A stretch of 64,000 nt of DNA from Streptomyces sp. TP-A0874 (GTDB lineage: Bacteria; Actinomycetota; Actinomycetes; Streptomycetales; Streptomycetaceae): assembly GCF_001748085.1 (NCBI RefSeq), contig NZ_BBZK01000004.1, forward strand, positions 248,001 to 312,000, in the 5' to 3' direction. Each line of letters starts with the position of its first letter. The stretch's first letter is position 1. This document shows positions 31,501 through 38,531 of the stretch, piece after piece. A program made the translations under genes and the position numbers. The notes beneath the pieces are model-generated. The model worked only from the letters and a program-made list of their open reading frames with translations, searched no databases and was not told the DNA's origin.

Positions 31501-31711
31501 CCGGGTCAAGGGCGCCGGAGAGGGCGGTGGAGCCGACCATGTCGCAGAAGAGCACGGTCACCGGCTTGCGCTTGTCCTCGGGCAGCGGGATGCCGGGGCC
31601 GGGCACGGCGGCCGGTACGGGCCGTTCGACGTCCGGGGCCGCGAGCGCGCCGCAGGCGCGGCAGAAGCGGGCGCCCGCGGGGAGCCCCTGGTGGCACGAG
31701 GAGCAGGTCAT
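28565..31711 (-). CDS. adenylate/guanylate cyclase-AAA ATPase-TPR regulator with zinc ribbon
   Basis: 1048-residue multidomain protein. Residues 3-20 form a zinc ribbon (C3, C6, C17, C20). Residues about 48-205 form a class III nucleotide cyclase domain with both metal-binding Asp (D57 in TVLFCDMVGST, D101 in FIGDAVMAVFGVP) and IRIGINTGQVVAG. An AAA/STAND ATPase follows, with Walker A GEAGTGKTR near residue 270 and VLLLDDWHW. The C-terminal half is Ala/Leu/Arg-rich and TPR-like. Such proteins usually act as signal-responsive regulators; no DNA-binding HTH is seen at the C-terminus. It lies between the 68-residue peptide gene and the subtilase gene in the same operon. Whether the cyclase is active is not shown. 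Confidence 0.85.
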   Translation of the reverse strand: MTCSSCHQGLPAGARFCRACGALAAPDVERPVPAAVPGPGIPLPEDKRKPVTVLFCDMVGSTALSGALDPETLRTVTLRWFGLMSAEIEARGGTPEKFIGDAVMAVFGVPRVHEDDARRALAAALGIREALSRFNTELEQTLGLRISIRIGINTGQVVAGSDTTARQALISGETVNVAARLEQNAGPGEILIGPQTLSAAGPTVAVEEVGPLALKGKAERVRAYRLLALGADDPELLRRFDVAFVGRRTELALLSEESRAARRGARLLHLVGEAGTGKTRLVREWRTRTAAPGQLVYGAGRCRSYGDHGSLSPLADAVRTVLAEAPPPADDRRDAGALGVLARGLLHDGTPNVPLEEMCAALATVLTRTARTCRPVLLLDDWHWAPPSLVNAVERLHARLGEAPVLTVCVGRPGGAAPPAAAAPLRLDGLAPEEAARLAAELTPGAPTPAHLLERAEGNPLYLEQLLLPADDAAAALPGDDLPPTLQALLGARIGALNPAERFLLDVACVVGREFDPAELAHLAATAQGAAPPPGGADPATVLPVLRRLHRRRLVEPVGTGPLSPYRFASGLVQEVAYASLSKRAKAERHEEAAQLPSVTAAGDAAVGGHLERACRLRTELGLVDARTALLRGRAVTALGRAGAQALARSDLTWADSLLGRSVELAEPGTPGAVAALRRLGEVRIALGRTEDGAALLRRVPVDGTVPVEAAHARLALAVQDPGGALAPVARAVLPVFEAAGDRIGQARARLRLGQQCQSAGRHEEADRELVQALDHAVAAGAEPERAAALGAVGVSLWRGPEPVASAVHRCRALLAAHGGGRPTVGVTLNCPLAVLLALHDRPDDARAALDEAARFAAELAYAEAGVFLPVFRAAVMALAGRRTEALRLLAGADAEAERLGAGGMRVAIALETGRLLLDERRVSEAAARLAPAEWAEGLSRADSVDLTGLRARLAAAEGRGDAALAAADEAVATAALTDSPLLRATAALDRARVLASLGRGAAAAAAARRAEGHFTDKGHWPGIRAARAPLGGPVCVPAGKTTTERAS

Positions 31712-31814
31712 CTCTCAGGGTCCTTCCTGGCGGACGGGTCGGGGGCTCCGCTGGGCCGGTCCCGGTCCCGGCCCCGGGGAGCGGGCCGGGACCGGCGGTG
31801 CGTCCGGCGGGGCG

Positions 31815-32021
31815 TCAGAAGAGGGCGCCGCCGGCGATCTCGCCGTGTGCCTCCACCTCCGGGCCCACGGCGTCGAGCCGGCCCTTGATGTCGAGCAGGA
31901 CGGCCAGTTCCTCCGGCGCCAGGCCGGTCAGGACCTCGCGCTGCTCCTCGGTGAGCAGGTCGACCGCAAATCCGGCCTCGTGCAGCCGGGTCAGCAGATC
32001 GGGTCGCTGGGGTGGTGTCAT
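31815..32021 (-). CDS. 68-residue Cys-free peptide, aroma-sacti-like, possible RiPP precursor or carrier
   Basis: Small protein with a helical N-terminal two thirds (LLTRLHEAGFAVDLLTEEQR, LTGLAPEELAVLLDIKGRLD) and a short flexible tail EAHGEIAGGALF ending in an aromatic residue. It resembles what I recall as the aroma-sacti cluster family of short actinobacterial proteins encoded beside radical SAM enzymes. It has no Cys, so it cannot itself receive a sactipeptide thioether. The ATG at 32021 overlaps the upstream haem-oxygenase-like gene by ATGA, giving coupled synthesis. It could be a precursor whose C-terminal tail is modified, or an adaptor that presents a substrate; the sequence does not decide. 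Confidence 0.7.
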   Translation of the reverse strand: MTPPQRPDLLTRLHEAGFAVDLLTEEQREVLTGLAPEELAVLLDIKGRLDAVGPEVEAHGEIAGGALF

Positions 32022-32752
32022 CCGGGACCTCCCGTCGAAGTGGGCCGTCCGGTCTCCCGCAGCGGCACGGCGGCCGGTGCGCGGCGCCCGAGCCGGACGA
32101 AGATACTGGTGAGCGCGTCCACGGTGTGCAGGGCGCTGACCGCGAGGAGCGCCTCGTCCCGCCCGGTCAGCGGCAGGGTGTCCAGCAGGGCGTACACGTC
32201 GTCGACATGGCCCGCGTCGAGTCGCGCGTGGGCCTCGACGGTGCGGAACGCCGCCTCGGGCAGGCCGGTCCGCCGGGCCAGCACAGCGCCGAGGAGCGCG
32301 GCCGGGGCGTGGCCCTCCAGGACGGCGATGTAGCCGACGAGCGCCAGCGGATGGTGGTGCTCGATCCAGTAGTGCTGCGCGCCGGTGAGCGCGGCGACGT
32401 CGGGCGGCGGGATGGCCCCGAGCACGGCCCCGGTGTCCGCGCCGGCGGCGGCCAGGTCTTCCAGCAGCCAGAGGTCGTGGTCGGCCTCCTCCAGGGCGTG
32501 GGCACGCAGGTACCGGGCGAGGGGCGCGCCGAGCGGGTCGGCGTCGCGGGCGGCGGCCCGGTCGGCCAGTTCGGCGGCACGTTCCATCAGCGGCACCGAC
32601 CCCCTGATCACCTGGTGCATCGTCACGAGGTACGCGAGGTAACGCTCGCGGGGGCGGTCGGCCCGCCACAAGGCGGCGGTGGCGCCGTGCGGCCCCGCCT
32701 CAACCAGGGAGAGCTTGGCGCGGAGCCGGGCGGAAGCGGTGAGCGGGCTCAC
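32018..32752 (-). CDS. haem-oxygenase-like (HDO/TENA-type) protein
   Basis: 244-residue, mostly helical protein of the iron-containing haem-oxygenase-like superfamily. Candidate metal ligands are in HALEEADHDLWLLEDL, in YIAVLEGHAPAALLG and in HARLDAGHVDDVYALL, the E/H, E and D-xxH spacing expected of diiron members. Such enzymes carry out oxygenation or desaturation of small molecules and peptides. GTG at 32752 overlaps the radical SAM stop by GTGA, and its own stop overlaps the small peptide start, so the three are made together. This arrangement argues for joint action on one substrate. It could alternatively be a TENA-like salvage enzyme, but no thiamine gene is near. Confidence 0.72.
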   Translation of the reverse strand: MSPLTASARLRAKLSLVEAGPHGATAALWRADRPRERYLAYLVTMHQVIRGSVPLMERAAELADRAAARDADPLGAPLARYLRAHALEEADHDLWLLEDLAAAGADTGAVLGAIPPPDVAALTGAQHYWIEHHHPLALVGYIAVLEGHAPAALLGAVLARRTGLPEAAFRTVEAHARLDAGHVDDVYALLDTLPLTGRDEALLAVSALHTVDALTSIFVRLGRRAPAAVPLRETGRPTSTGGPG

Positions 32753-33846
32753 CGTACGGCCTCCGGTCCGCCCGGTGCGGGCCGCTCCACCCAGGCGGCG
32801 TACGGGGCGCAGCCGTGGGCACGGACCAGCGCGGTGGCGCCGTGGGCGGAGCGGCCCCGACTGACCGTGAGGTCCAGCAGGGCGCCCGCCGCCCCGGAGG
32901 CCGTCCGTTCGGCGGCCGCGACGGCACCGGGGAGCGCGGAGAGCTGGTGGCAGGCGTCGCAGTAGGAGGCGGCAGGGGGTTCGTTGGGGGCGTGGCGTGC
33001 TCTGAGGTGGAGGGGGCCGACGGTGCGGACCATCCGCAGCAGGGGCGAGTCGAGGGCGCGGGCGCGGACGGTGCCCCAGGTGTCCTCGGCGACGTGGCCG
33101 AGCCGCAGGTGCGGCGGTACGGGGCGCCGGTCCACCGCGTGCTGGTTGCAGCAGGCGATCACGGTGCCGTCGAAGGCGACGACCGGCCAGGCGGCCATCG
33201 CACAGGGTGCCGGGGCGGCCCCGTCGTCCGTGCGTACGGCCCGTGCGGGGCGCGCCCAGGCGGCGGCCCGGCCGAACGCCCTGATCTCGTTGACGAGAAC
33301 GGGCAGGGTGCCGCCGAACTCGCGGTCGACGGCGGCGGTGGCCTCGGCCAGGTAGGGGTCGTCGGGCCCTGTCCCGGTGAGGTGCAGGCTGACCCGCGTA
33401 CCGGTGGCGCTCAGCTCGCGCAGGGCGGCGAAGACCTTCTCGCGGGGCACTTCGCGCTCGTGGTGCAGGTCGAGGCTGGCGGAGAAGTGGTCGACACTGG
33501 CGGCGGCGCGCAACACGGCCTTCGGCACGGTCCTGGCGCGGGCGAAGAACATGCCGCTGAGGACGGCGGTACGTGTCCCCTTCTCCCGTGCGCTGAGAGC
33601 GAGATCGCGCACCAGGCCGGGCATGAGCAGGGGTTCGCCGCCGGTCAGCATCATGACCTCCGGGCGGTCGCGGCCGGTGAACGAGGCGACGAAGCGCCGC
33701 AGATCGCCCGGGTCGGGCCGTTCGGCGCTCGCGGGGCCGGAGCCGGTGGAGCAGTGGGCGCAGCTCAGAGGGCAGCGGCGGGTGAGCGTGACGAGCAGGC
33801 CGGCCGCCGGCTGGGGCCGCAGGCCGATGATCTCCGCGAGTCGCAT
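32749..33846 (-). CDS. radical SAM protein with C-terminal Cys-rich (SPASM-like) region
   Basis: 365-residue radical SAM enzyme and first gene of the six-gene operon. The cluster-binding CxxxCxxC is C25-C29-C32 in LTRRCPLSCAHC, followed by MMLTGGEPLL. The C-terminal part has further cysteines in APCAMAAWP, VIACCNQH and SYCDACHQLS, which look like auxiliary cluster ligands of a SPASM-type domain. Peptide-modifying radical SAM enzymes commonly have this layout. I use the ATG at 33846, which has GAGGAGG upstream. The gene is divergent from the class III lanthipeptide precursor; the intergenic region has 22-bp-spaced direct repeats. The reaction is unknown; a Cys-free neighbour peptide argues against thioether formation. 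Confidence 0.85.
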   Translation of the reverse strand: MRLAEIIGLRPQPAAGLLVTLTRRCPLSCAHCSTGSGPASAERPDPGDLRRFVASFTGRDRPEVMMLTGGEPLLMPGLVRDLALSAREKGTRTAVLSGMFFARARTVPKAVLRAAASVDHFSASLDLHHEREVPREKVFAALRELSATGTRVSLHLTGTGPDDPYLAEATAAVDREFGGTLPVLVNEIRAFGRAAAWARPARAVRTDDGAAPAPCAMAAWPVVAFDGTVIACCNQHAVDRRPVPPHLRLGHVAEDTWGTVRARALDSPLLRMVRTVGPLHLRARHAPNEPPAASYCDACHQLSALPGAVAAAERTASGAAGALLDLTVSRGRSAHGATALVRAHGCAPYAAWVERPAPGGPEAVR

Positions 33847-33942
33847 CCGTCGCCTCCTCAGTCCGCCCGCGCGGCGGGTGCCGGGGCGGGCCGGGTCCGC
33901 CGTGTTGACGTACCCGTACCGCAGGAGGCTCGCGCACCGGGT

Positions 33943-33976
33943 TTGGCGAACGGTTCGGCGGCGGTTGGCGAACGGT
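33943..33976. promoter_or_regulatory. 22-bp-spaced direct repeats (TTGGCGAACGGT x2)
   Basis: TTGGCGAACGGT occurs at 33943-33954 and again, identically, at 33965-33976, so the start-to-start distance is 22 bp (two helical turns). SARP regulators bind heptamer repeats with an 11-bp period or a multiple of it. The site is about 100 bp upstream of the radical SAM gene. A SARP gene ends at 39114. Confidence 0.55.
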
Positions 33977-34067
33977 ATGGGCCGAGGCCGGCGGCCCGGC
34001 GAGGCCCGTTCCGGGGCCCGCCGGAGCCCCGGCGGGCGGGCGGCGGGCACCGCGGGCTGCGGGTTAA

Positions 34068-34105
34068 CCGTCCCCATACCGACACCGGGGCGTTCGTGGG
34101 GACGG
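34068..34105. promoter_or_regulatory. 9-bp inverted repeat in the divergent promoter region
   Basis: CCGTCCCCA at 34068-34076 and TGGGGACGG at 34097-34105 are perfect reverse complements with a 20-bp spacer. Possible operator of a dimeric regulator; no factor is recognised. Confidence 0.4.
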
Positions 34106-34126
34106 GCTTCCTAACGTTCTGCTCAT

Positions 34127-34148
34127 CGGCAGGCCGACGGCAGGCCGA
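34127..34148. promoter_or_regulatory. tandem 11-bp repeats (CGGCAGGCCGA x2)
   Basis: CGGCAGGCCGA is repeated twice without a gap, about 70 bp upstream of the lanthipeptide precursor start. An 11-bp period is the spacing typical of SARP operators. With the pair at 33943 it gives both directions of this region a SARP-like site. Confidence 0.5.
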
Positions 34149-34217
34149 AGCCGGTCCGGCGGGTCGCCGCCCTCCGGCGCAGTCCGATACGACACCTACG
34201 AGTGGACGGAGACCGTC

Positions 34218-34385
34218 ATGTCCGAGAACACCCAGCCGAAGACCCCCGAGACCGCCGAGACCCCCGAGGTCGAGGCGCACGGCGCGTCGGTCCTGGACCT
34301 GCAGGGCACCACCGCGGTGGACAGCGAGCACACCGTCCCCGGCAACTGCATCAGCGTCCTCAGCGTGGTCGAGAACGTGCAGTGA
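34218..34385 (+). CDS. class III lanthipeptide precursor (LanA, SapB/AmfS/labyrinthopeptin type)
   Basis: 55-residue peptide. The acidic leader contains SVLDLQ, matching the LLDLQ motif that class III synthetases recognise. The likely core after residue 30 contains T31, T32, S36, T39, C44, S46 and S49 in TTAVDSEHTVPGNCISVLSV. S36-xx-T39-xxxx-C44 fits a labionin-type S-xx-S/T-x(3-5)-C ring with Thr in the second place; S46 and S49 have no Cys after them and could become dehydroalanines. It is followed by a transporter and a LanKC synthetase on the same strand. ATG 34218 follows GGAG. The single Cys allows at most one carbacyclic ring. Confidence 0.85.
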   Translation: MSENTQPKTPETAETPEVEAHGASVLDLQGTTAVDSEHTVPGNCISVLSVVENVQ

Positions 34386-34396
34386 GCTCCACGCCG

Positions 34397-34414
34397 GGCG
34401 CCGCACGCGGCGCC
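34397..34414. terminator. perfect hairpin directly after the precursor gene
   Basis: GGCGCCGC-AC-GCGGCGCC is a perfect 8-2-8 inverted repeat 12 bases after the lanA stop. With the hairpin at 34428 it could protect or partly terminate the precursor transcript. Confidence 0.4.
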
Positions 34415-34427
34415 TGGCCGACCGGAG

Positions 34428-34462
34428 GGGGCGGACCCGTACGGAGAGACGGGTTCCGCCCC
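34428..34462. terminator. attenuator-like hairpin between precursor and exporter genes
   Basis: GGGGCGGACCCGT pairs with ACGGGTTCCGCCCC across an 8-base loop, with one bulged T. No U-run follows. Its position between a RiPP precursor and its processing genes is typical of partial terminators that keep precursor mRNA in excess. The flanking gap 34386-34573 holds no gene. Confidence 0.5.
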
Positions 34463-34573
34463 ACCGGGCGTTGCGGTCCGGCCGGTGCCGCCGCGTGCCG
34501 CCGCCCGCCCCGGAGCGCCGCTCAAGCGAGCCCCCGTCCCGTCACGTTCCGACCCGCCCCAGGGGAGCCGACC

Positions 34574-35902
34574 ATGGCCGTGCCCGAGCGCGCAGTCCCG
34601 CTGCGCGCCAACCGAGACTTCCGGCTGCTCTGGCTGAGCGGCCTCTTCGCCGTGATCGGCACCCAGATGACGGCGCTCGCCCTGCCCCTGCTCGTGCTGC
34701 GTGAGACCGGTTCGGCCGTGCAGGCCGGGGCGATCGGCACCGTCTCCGTCGCCTCGCTGCTGGTGACGATGCTGCCCGGCGGCGTGGTCGCGGACCGGGT
34801 GGAGCGGCGCCGGCTGATGCGGCTCTGCGACCTCGGGAGCCTCACCGTGGTGACCGCGCTGGCCGTCGCGGTGTGGAACGGGCATACACCGCTCGTGCTC
34901 GTCCTGCTGGTCGCCGCGGCCGCCGCGGTGATCACCAGCCTCTACGGCCCGGCCGCGTTCGGGCTGATGCGGGCGGTGGTGCCGCGGGACCAGATGGGCA
35001 CGGCCACGGCCCGGCTCCAGGCCCGCACCGCCACCGCCCGGCTGGTGGGTCCGCTGATCGGCGGGGCGTTGTTCGGCCTCCACCCGGTGCTGCCGTTCCT
35101 CGCGGAGGCGGTCGGCCTGGCCCTGTCCACGCTGTGCGTCGCCCTGGTCCGCACCCGCTCGCGTCCGGCGTCCCGCGCCGGACGCCCCTTCAGCCGCCGT
35201 GAGCTGACGGCCGGTCTGTCCTTCCTCTGGGAACTTCCGTACCTGCGGACAGTGCTGCTGGTCTTCGGCCTGGGCATGAACTTCGCGTTCGGGGCGATGA
35301 CCTTCACCGCCCTGTCGGTCTTCTCCGACAGCGGCCGGTCCGGGGTGGGCGGCGGCCTGATCGTGACGTGTACCTCGGCCGGGGCGCTGGCCGGGGCCCT
35401 GCTGGCCCCACGGCTGCGGCCGGAGCGGCGTGCCGGGCTGCTGATCCCGGCCACCTGCTGGATCTGCGTGGCGACAGCCGGGGCGCTGGCGGTAGTGCGG
35501 GAACCGCTGGTGGCCGGGGTGCTGGTGATGGCCTGCATGTTCCTCTCCACGGTCGCCAGCATCGGCTTCCTGTCCACGCTGCTGGTGGTGACCCCCGACG
35601 ACCGGGTGGGCCGGGTGCAGAGCTCCGCCGGCTTCCTCTCCTCGCTGGTGCAGCCGCTCGGCCCGCTGACGGGCGGCGCGCTGCTCACGGCGTTCGGCCC
35701 GGTGGCGGCCTTCCTCTCGATCGGCACGGTACTGGCGGTGTCGGCGGCGGTGGTGACCTTCGCACCTTCGGCCCGCGCGGTGCCCTCCTACGAGGAGGCC
35801 GAGGCCACCGGGGCACCCGGCGATGCGGCCGCATCCCGTCCGCCCGGGGAGGACGGCCCCGGCCGGACGACCCCGGCCGCCGCGCCCCCGGCCCCGCACT
35901 GA
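34574..35902 (+). CDS. MFS transporter, probable lanthipeptide exporter
   Basis: 442-residue major facilitator protein with about twelve predicted helices. The N-terminus LRANRDFRLLWLSGLFAVIG is typical of the MFS_3/enterobactin-exporter-like group, and GGVVADRVERRRLMRLCDL is the loop 2-3 signature. The Pro/Glu-rich C-terminal tail is cytosolic. The gene lies between the precursor and the LanKC synthetase, 40 bp before the latter, on the same strand. Class III lanthipeptide clusters more often carry ABC exporters, so an MFS exporter is less usual but not unique. ATG 34574 has AGGGGAG upstream. Function in peptide export is inferred from position. Confidence 0.82.
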   Translation: MAVPERAVPLRANRDFRLLWLSGLFAVIGTQMTALALPLLVLRETGSAVQAGAIGTVSVASLLVTMLPGGVVADRVERRRLMRLCDLGSLTVVTALAVAVWNGHTPLVLVLLVAAAAAVITSLYGPAAFGLMRAVVPRDQMGTATARLQARTATARLVGPLIGGALFGLHPVLPFLAEAVGLALSTLCVALVRTRSRPASRAGRPFSRRELTAGLSFLWELPYLRTVLLVFGLGMNFAFGAMTFTALSVFSDSGRSGVGGGLIVTCTSAGALAGALLAPRLRPERRAGLLIPATCWICVATAGALAVVREPLVAGVLVMACMFLSTVASIGFLSTLLVVTPDDRVGRVQSSAGFLSSLVQPLGPLTGGALLTAFGPVAAFLSIGTVLAVSAAVVTFAPSARAVPSYEEAEATGAPGDAAASRPPGEDGPGRTTPAAAPPAPH

Positions 35903-35942
35903 CCCGCTCCCCCACTCACCCCTGGCAGAAAGGCGGCGGACC

Positions 35943-38531
35943 GTGCCCGGCCTCCACCAGAACCAGCTTTACTCGCTCGCCGACCCGACGTTCTACGAGA
36001 CCCCCGCCCGGCTCCCCGACGAGGGGAGCAGGTTCGCCCTGGACCAAGAACCGGCGCCCGCCGGGTGGAGCAAGGGGCGCTCCGGGCTGTGGACCTCCCT
36101 GCGGCCGGACGGCGTGACCGTCACCGAGCAGGGCTGGAAGATCCACGTGTCGGCGGTCCCCGAGGACGCGGCGTCGACGTTGCGGGAGACCGTGCGGATC
36201 TGCGTGCGCCACCGGGTACCGGTCAAGTTCCTGCGCAGCCACCGGGCGCTCGCCCTGATGTCGGACAAGTACATGGCGCGCGGCAGCAGCGGCAAATTCG
36301 TCACGGCCTATCCGCCGGACGAGCCCGCCTTCCTGCGGCTGATGACCGAGTTGTCCGACGCGCTGGAGGGCCGTCGCGGCCCGTACGTCCTCAGCGATCT
36401 GCGGATCGGCGCCGGACCGGTCCACGTCCGGTACGGCTCCTTCACCGAGCGCTGGTGCCGGGCGACGGACGGCACCACGGTCCCGGCACTGAGCACTCCG
36501 GACGGTCGGCTGGTCCCCGACGAGCGCGACGTGGTCTTCCGGGTGCCGCCGTGGGTCACGGTGCCCCCGGAGCTGGGCCCGCACCTCGCGGCCCGCGCCG
36601 CGGCCCGGGACGACGGCTTCCCCTACGTGGTCGACCGGGCGCTCCAGTTCTCCGACGCGGGCGGCATCTACCTCGCCCGGCACCGCGGCACCGGCGAACG
36701 GGTCGTACTGCGTGAGGCGCGCCCGCACTCCGGCCTGGACGCGGCGGGCGACGACGCGGTTACCCGCCTGCACCGCGAACACCGGGCGCTGCAGCGGCTG
36801 GCGGGCCTGGAGTGCGTACCGCGGGTGCACGGCGTGCGCACGGTCTGGGAGCACCACTTCCTCGTCGAGGAGTACGTCGAGGGGCGCACCCTCCTCCAGG
36901 AGATCGTCGCCCGGTACGCGCTGGTGCGCGGCGAGCGCACCGACGCCCAACTCGACGCCTACCGGGCGTGGGCCGACGAGGTGACGGGACGGCTGGCGGA
37001 GGCACTCGCCTCCGTGCACGCCCGGGGCCTGCGCTTCGGCGACCTCCACCCTGCCAACGTCGTCGTGCGCCCCGACGGCTCCCTGGTCCTCATCGACTTC
37101 GAGTACGCCACCGGGCTGGACGATCCGAGCCCGTTCGCCGGTGCCTTCGGCATGCAGGCCCCGGCGGGCACACCGGGCGCGGAGGCCGACGCGTACGCGC
37201 TGTGGTCGACGTGGCTGCACATGCTGATGCCGCTCACCGAGATGGCCGGGCACGACCGGCGCAAGGCCCTCGTCCTGGAGCGCTGGGCCCGGGACCGCTA
37301 CCGGCTCGCCCCCGACGCGGGCCCGCCGCGCCCGGCGCTGCTCGCCCCGGCCGCCGGTACGGCCGATCCGGTGGAGGAGTTGCTCGCGGGCCCGGTGCCG
37401 GACTGGGAACGCCTGCGTGCCCTGCTGCTGGCGGGGATAGGCGCCGCCGCCACCCCCGAACGCCTGGACCGGCTCTTCCCGGGCGGCCCCGACGGGTTCG
37501 CCACCGGCGGCGTGTGCGCGGCGCACGGCGCGGCCGGTGTGCTGCACGCGCTGCGCCGTACCGGCGCCGACGTGCCCGCGGAGTGGGTGCGGTGGCTCGC
37601 CGAGGCGTCCCTGCGCCGGCCCCCGGCCCGCGCGGGCGGGTTCCTCGACGGTCTGCCCGGGGCCGCGGCGGTCCTCGCGGCGCTCGGCGAGGGGGAGGTG
37701 GCGGCGGAGTTGCTGGAGCGGAGCGCGGCCGCGCCCGCTCCGGTGGGCGCGGACCTCGCGACGGGCCGCGCGGGAACGGCGCTGGCCGCGCTGCGGGTCG
37801 CGCGGGCCGCCGGCGGCCCCGAAGCGGCCCCGCCGCCCGCGGTCCTGCGTACCGCCCGCGACCTCGCCCGGCTGGCCCGCGGCGAGACCGTACCGGGGCT
37901 GGCGGCGCCGGACTCCGCGGGTCTGCTGCGCGGGCTCTCCGGAGCGGCCCTGCTCCACCTGGAGCTGTACGAACTGACCGGCGAGTCCTGGCTGCTGGCC
38001 GCCGCGCGGGACGTGCTGCACCGGGAGGCCGCACACTGCGTGCGGCTGCCGGGCGGCTCCGTCCAGGTCAAGGACGGCCGCCGCCACCTGCTCTACCTCG
38101 ACCAGGGCAGCGGCGGCTTCGCCCTCGTCGCCCGTGCCTACCTGGAACACCGCGAGGACCCCCTGCTGGCCGAACTGCTGCCCGGCGTACGCCGGGGGTG
38201 CGTCCTGGAATTCGTCCGTGAGCCCGGCCTCTTCACCGGCCGCGCGGGCCTGACGGCGACGGCCCACGCCCTCGACACGTCCTCCGCACCCGGCGAGACG
38301 CGCCCTCCGGCACCCGACGTCCTGGCCTCGGTACGCAATCTGGCCTGGCACCTGGTCCAGGACGACGCACGTCTCCTCGTCCCCGGCGCAGGCCTGCGCC
38401 GCTTCTCCACCGACCTCGCCACCGGCTCGGCCGGACTGCTGCTGGCCCTGCACACGCTGGCGGGCGGGGACGGCGGGGCGGCCTCGGAGTCCGGACCGAG
38501 GAGGCTCCTCTCCCTGCTCACCCTGGGGTGA
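35943..38531 (+). CDS. class III lanthipeptide synthetase LanKC
   Basis: 862-residue three-domain enzyme that phosphorylates Ser/Thr of the precursor, eliminates phosphate and catalyses ring formation. The N-terminal lyase-like region (about 1-210) begins with LYSLADPTFYE and contains SDKYMARGSSGKFVTAYP. The Ser/Thr kinase domain (about 220-440) has LRFGDLHPANVVV with the catalytic Asp near residue 366 and VLIDFEYATGLDDP as the metal-binding loop. The C-terminal LanC-like domain (about 500-860) lacks the clear Cys-Cys-His zinc set of class I/II cyclases, as expected in class III. The GTG at 35943 gives the usual N-terminus; the ORF stays open upstream. It follows the precursor and the MFS exporter. 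Confidence 0.9.
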   Translation: MPGLHQNQLYSLADPTFYETPARLPDEGSRFALDQEPAPAGWSKGRSGLWTSLRPDGVTVTEQGWKIHVSAVPEDAASTLRETVRICVRHRVPVKFLRSHRALALMSDKYMARGSSGKFVTAYPPDEPAFLRLMTELSDALEGRRGPYVLSDLRIGAGPVHVRYGSFTERWCRATDGTTVPALSTPDGRLVPDERDVVFRVPPWVTVPPELGPHLAARAAARDDGFPYVVDRALQFSDAGGIYLARHRGTGERVVLREARPHSGLDAAGDDAVTRLHREHRALQRLAGLECVPRVHGVRTVWEHHFLVEEYVEGRTLLQEIVARYALVRGERTDAQLDAYRAWADEVTGRLAEALASVHARGLRFGDLHPANVVVRPDGSLVLIDFEYATGLDDPSPFAGAFGMQAPAGTPGAEADAYALWSTWLHMLMPLTEMAGHDRRKALVLERWARDRYRLAPDAGPPRPALLAPAAGTADPVEELLAGPVPDWERLRALLLAGIGAAATPERLDRLFPGGPDGFATGGVCAAHGAAGVLHALRRTGADVPAEWVRWLAEASLRRPPARAGGFLDGLPGAAAVLAALGEGEVAAELLERSAAAPAPVGADLATGRAGTALAALRVARAAGGPEAAPPPAVLRTARDLARLARGETVPGLAAPDSAGLLRGLSGAALLHLELYELTGESWLLAAARDVLHREAAHCVRLPGGSVQVKDGRRHLLYLDQGSGGFALVARAYLEHREDPLLAELLPGVRRGCVLEFVREPGLFTGRAGLTATAHALDTSSAPGETRPPAPDVLASVRNLAWHLVQDDARLLVPGAGLRRFSTDLATGSAGLLLALHTLAGGDGGAASESGPRRLLSLLTLG

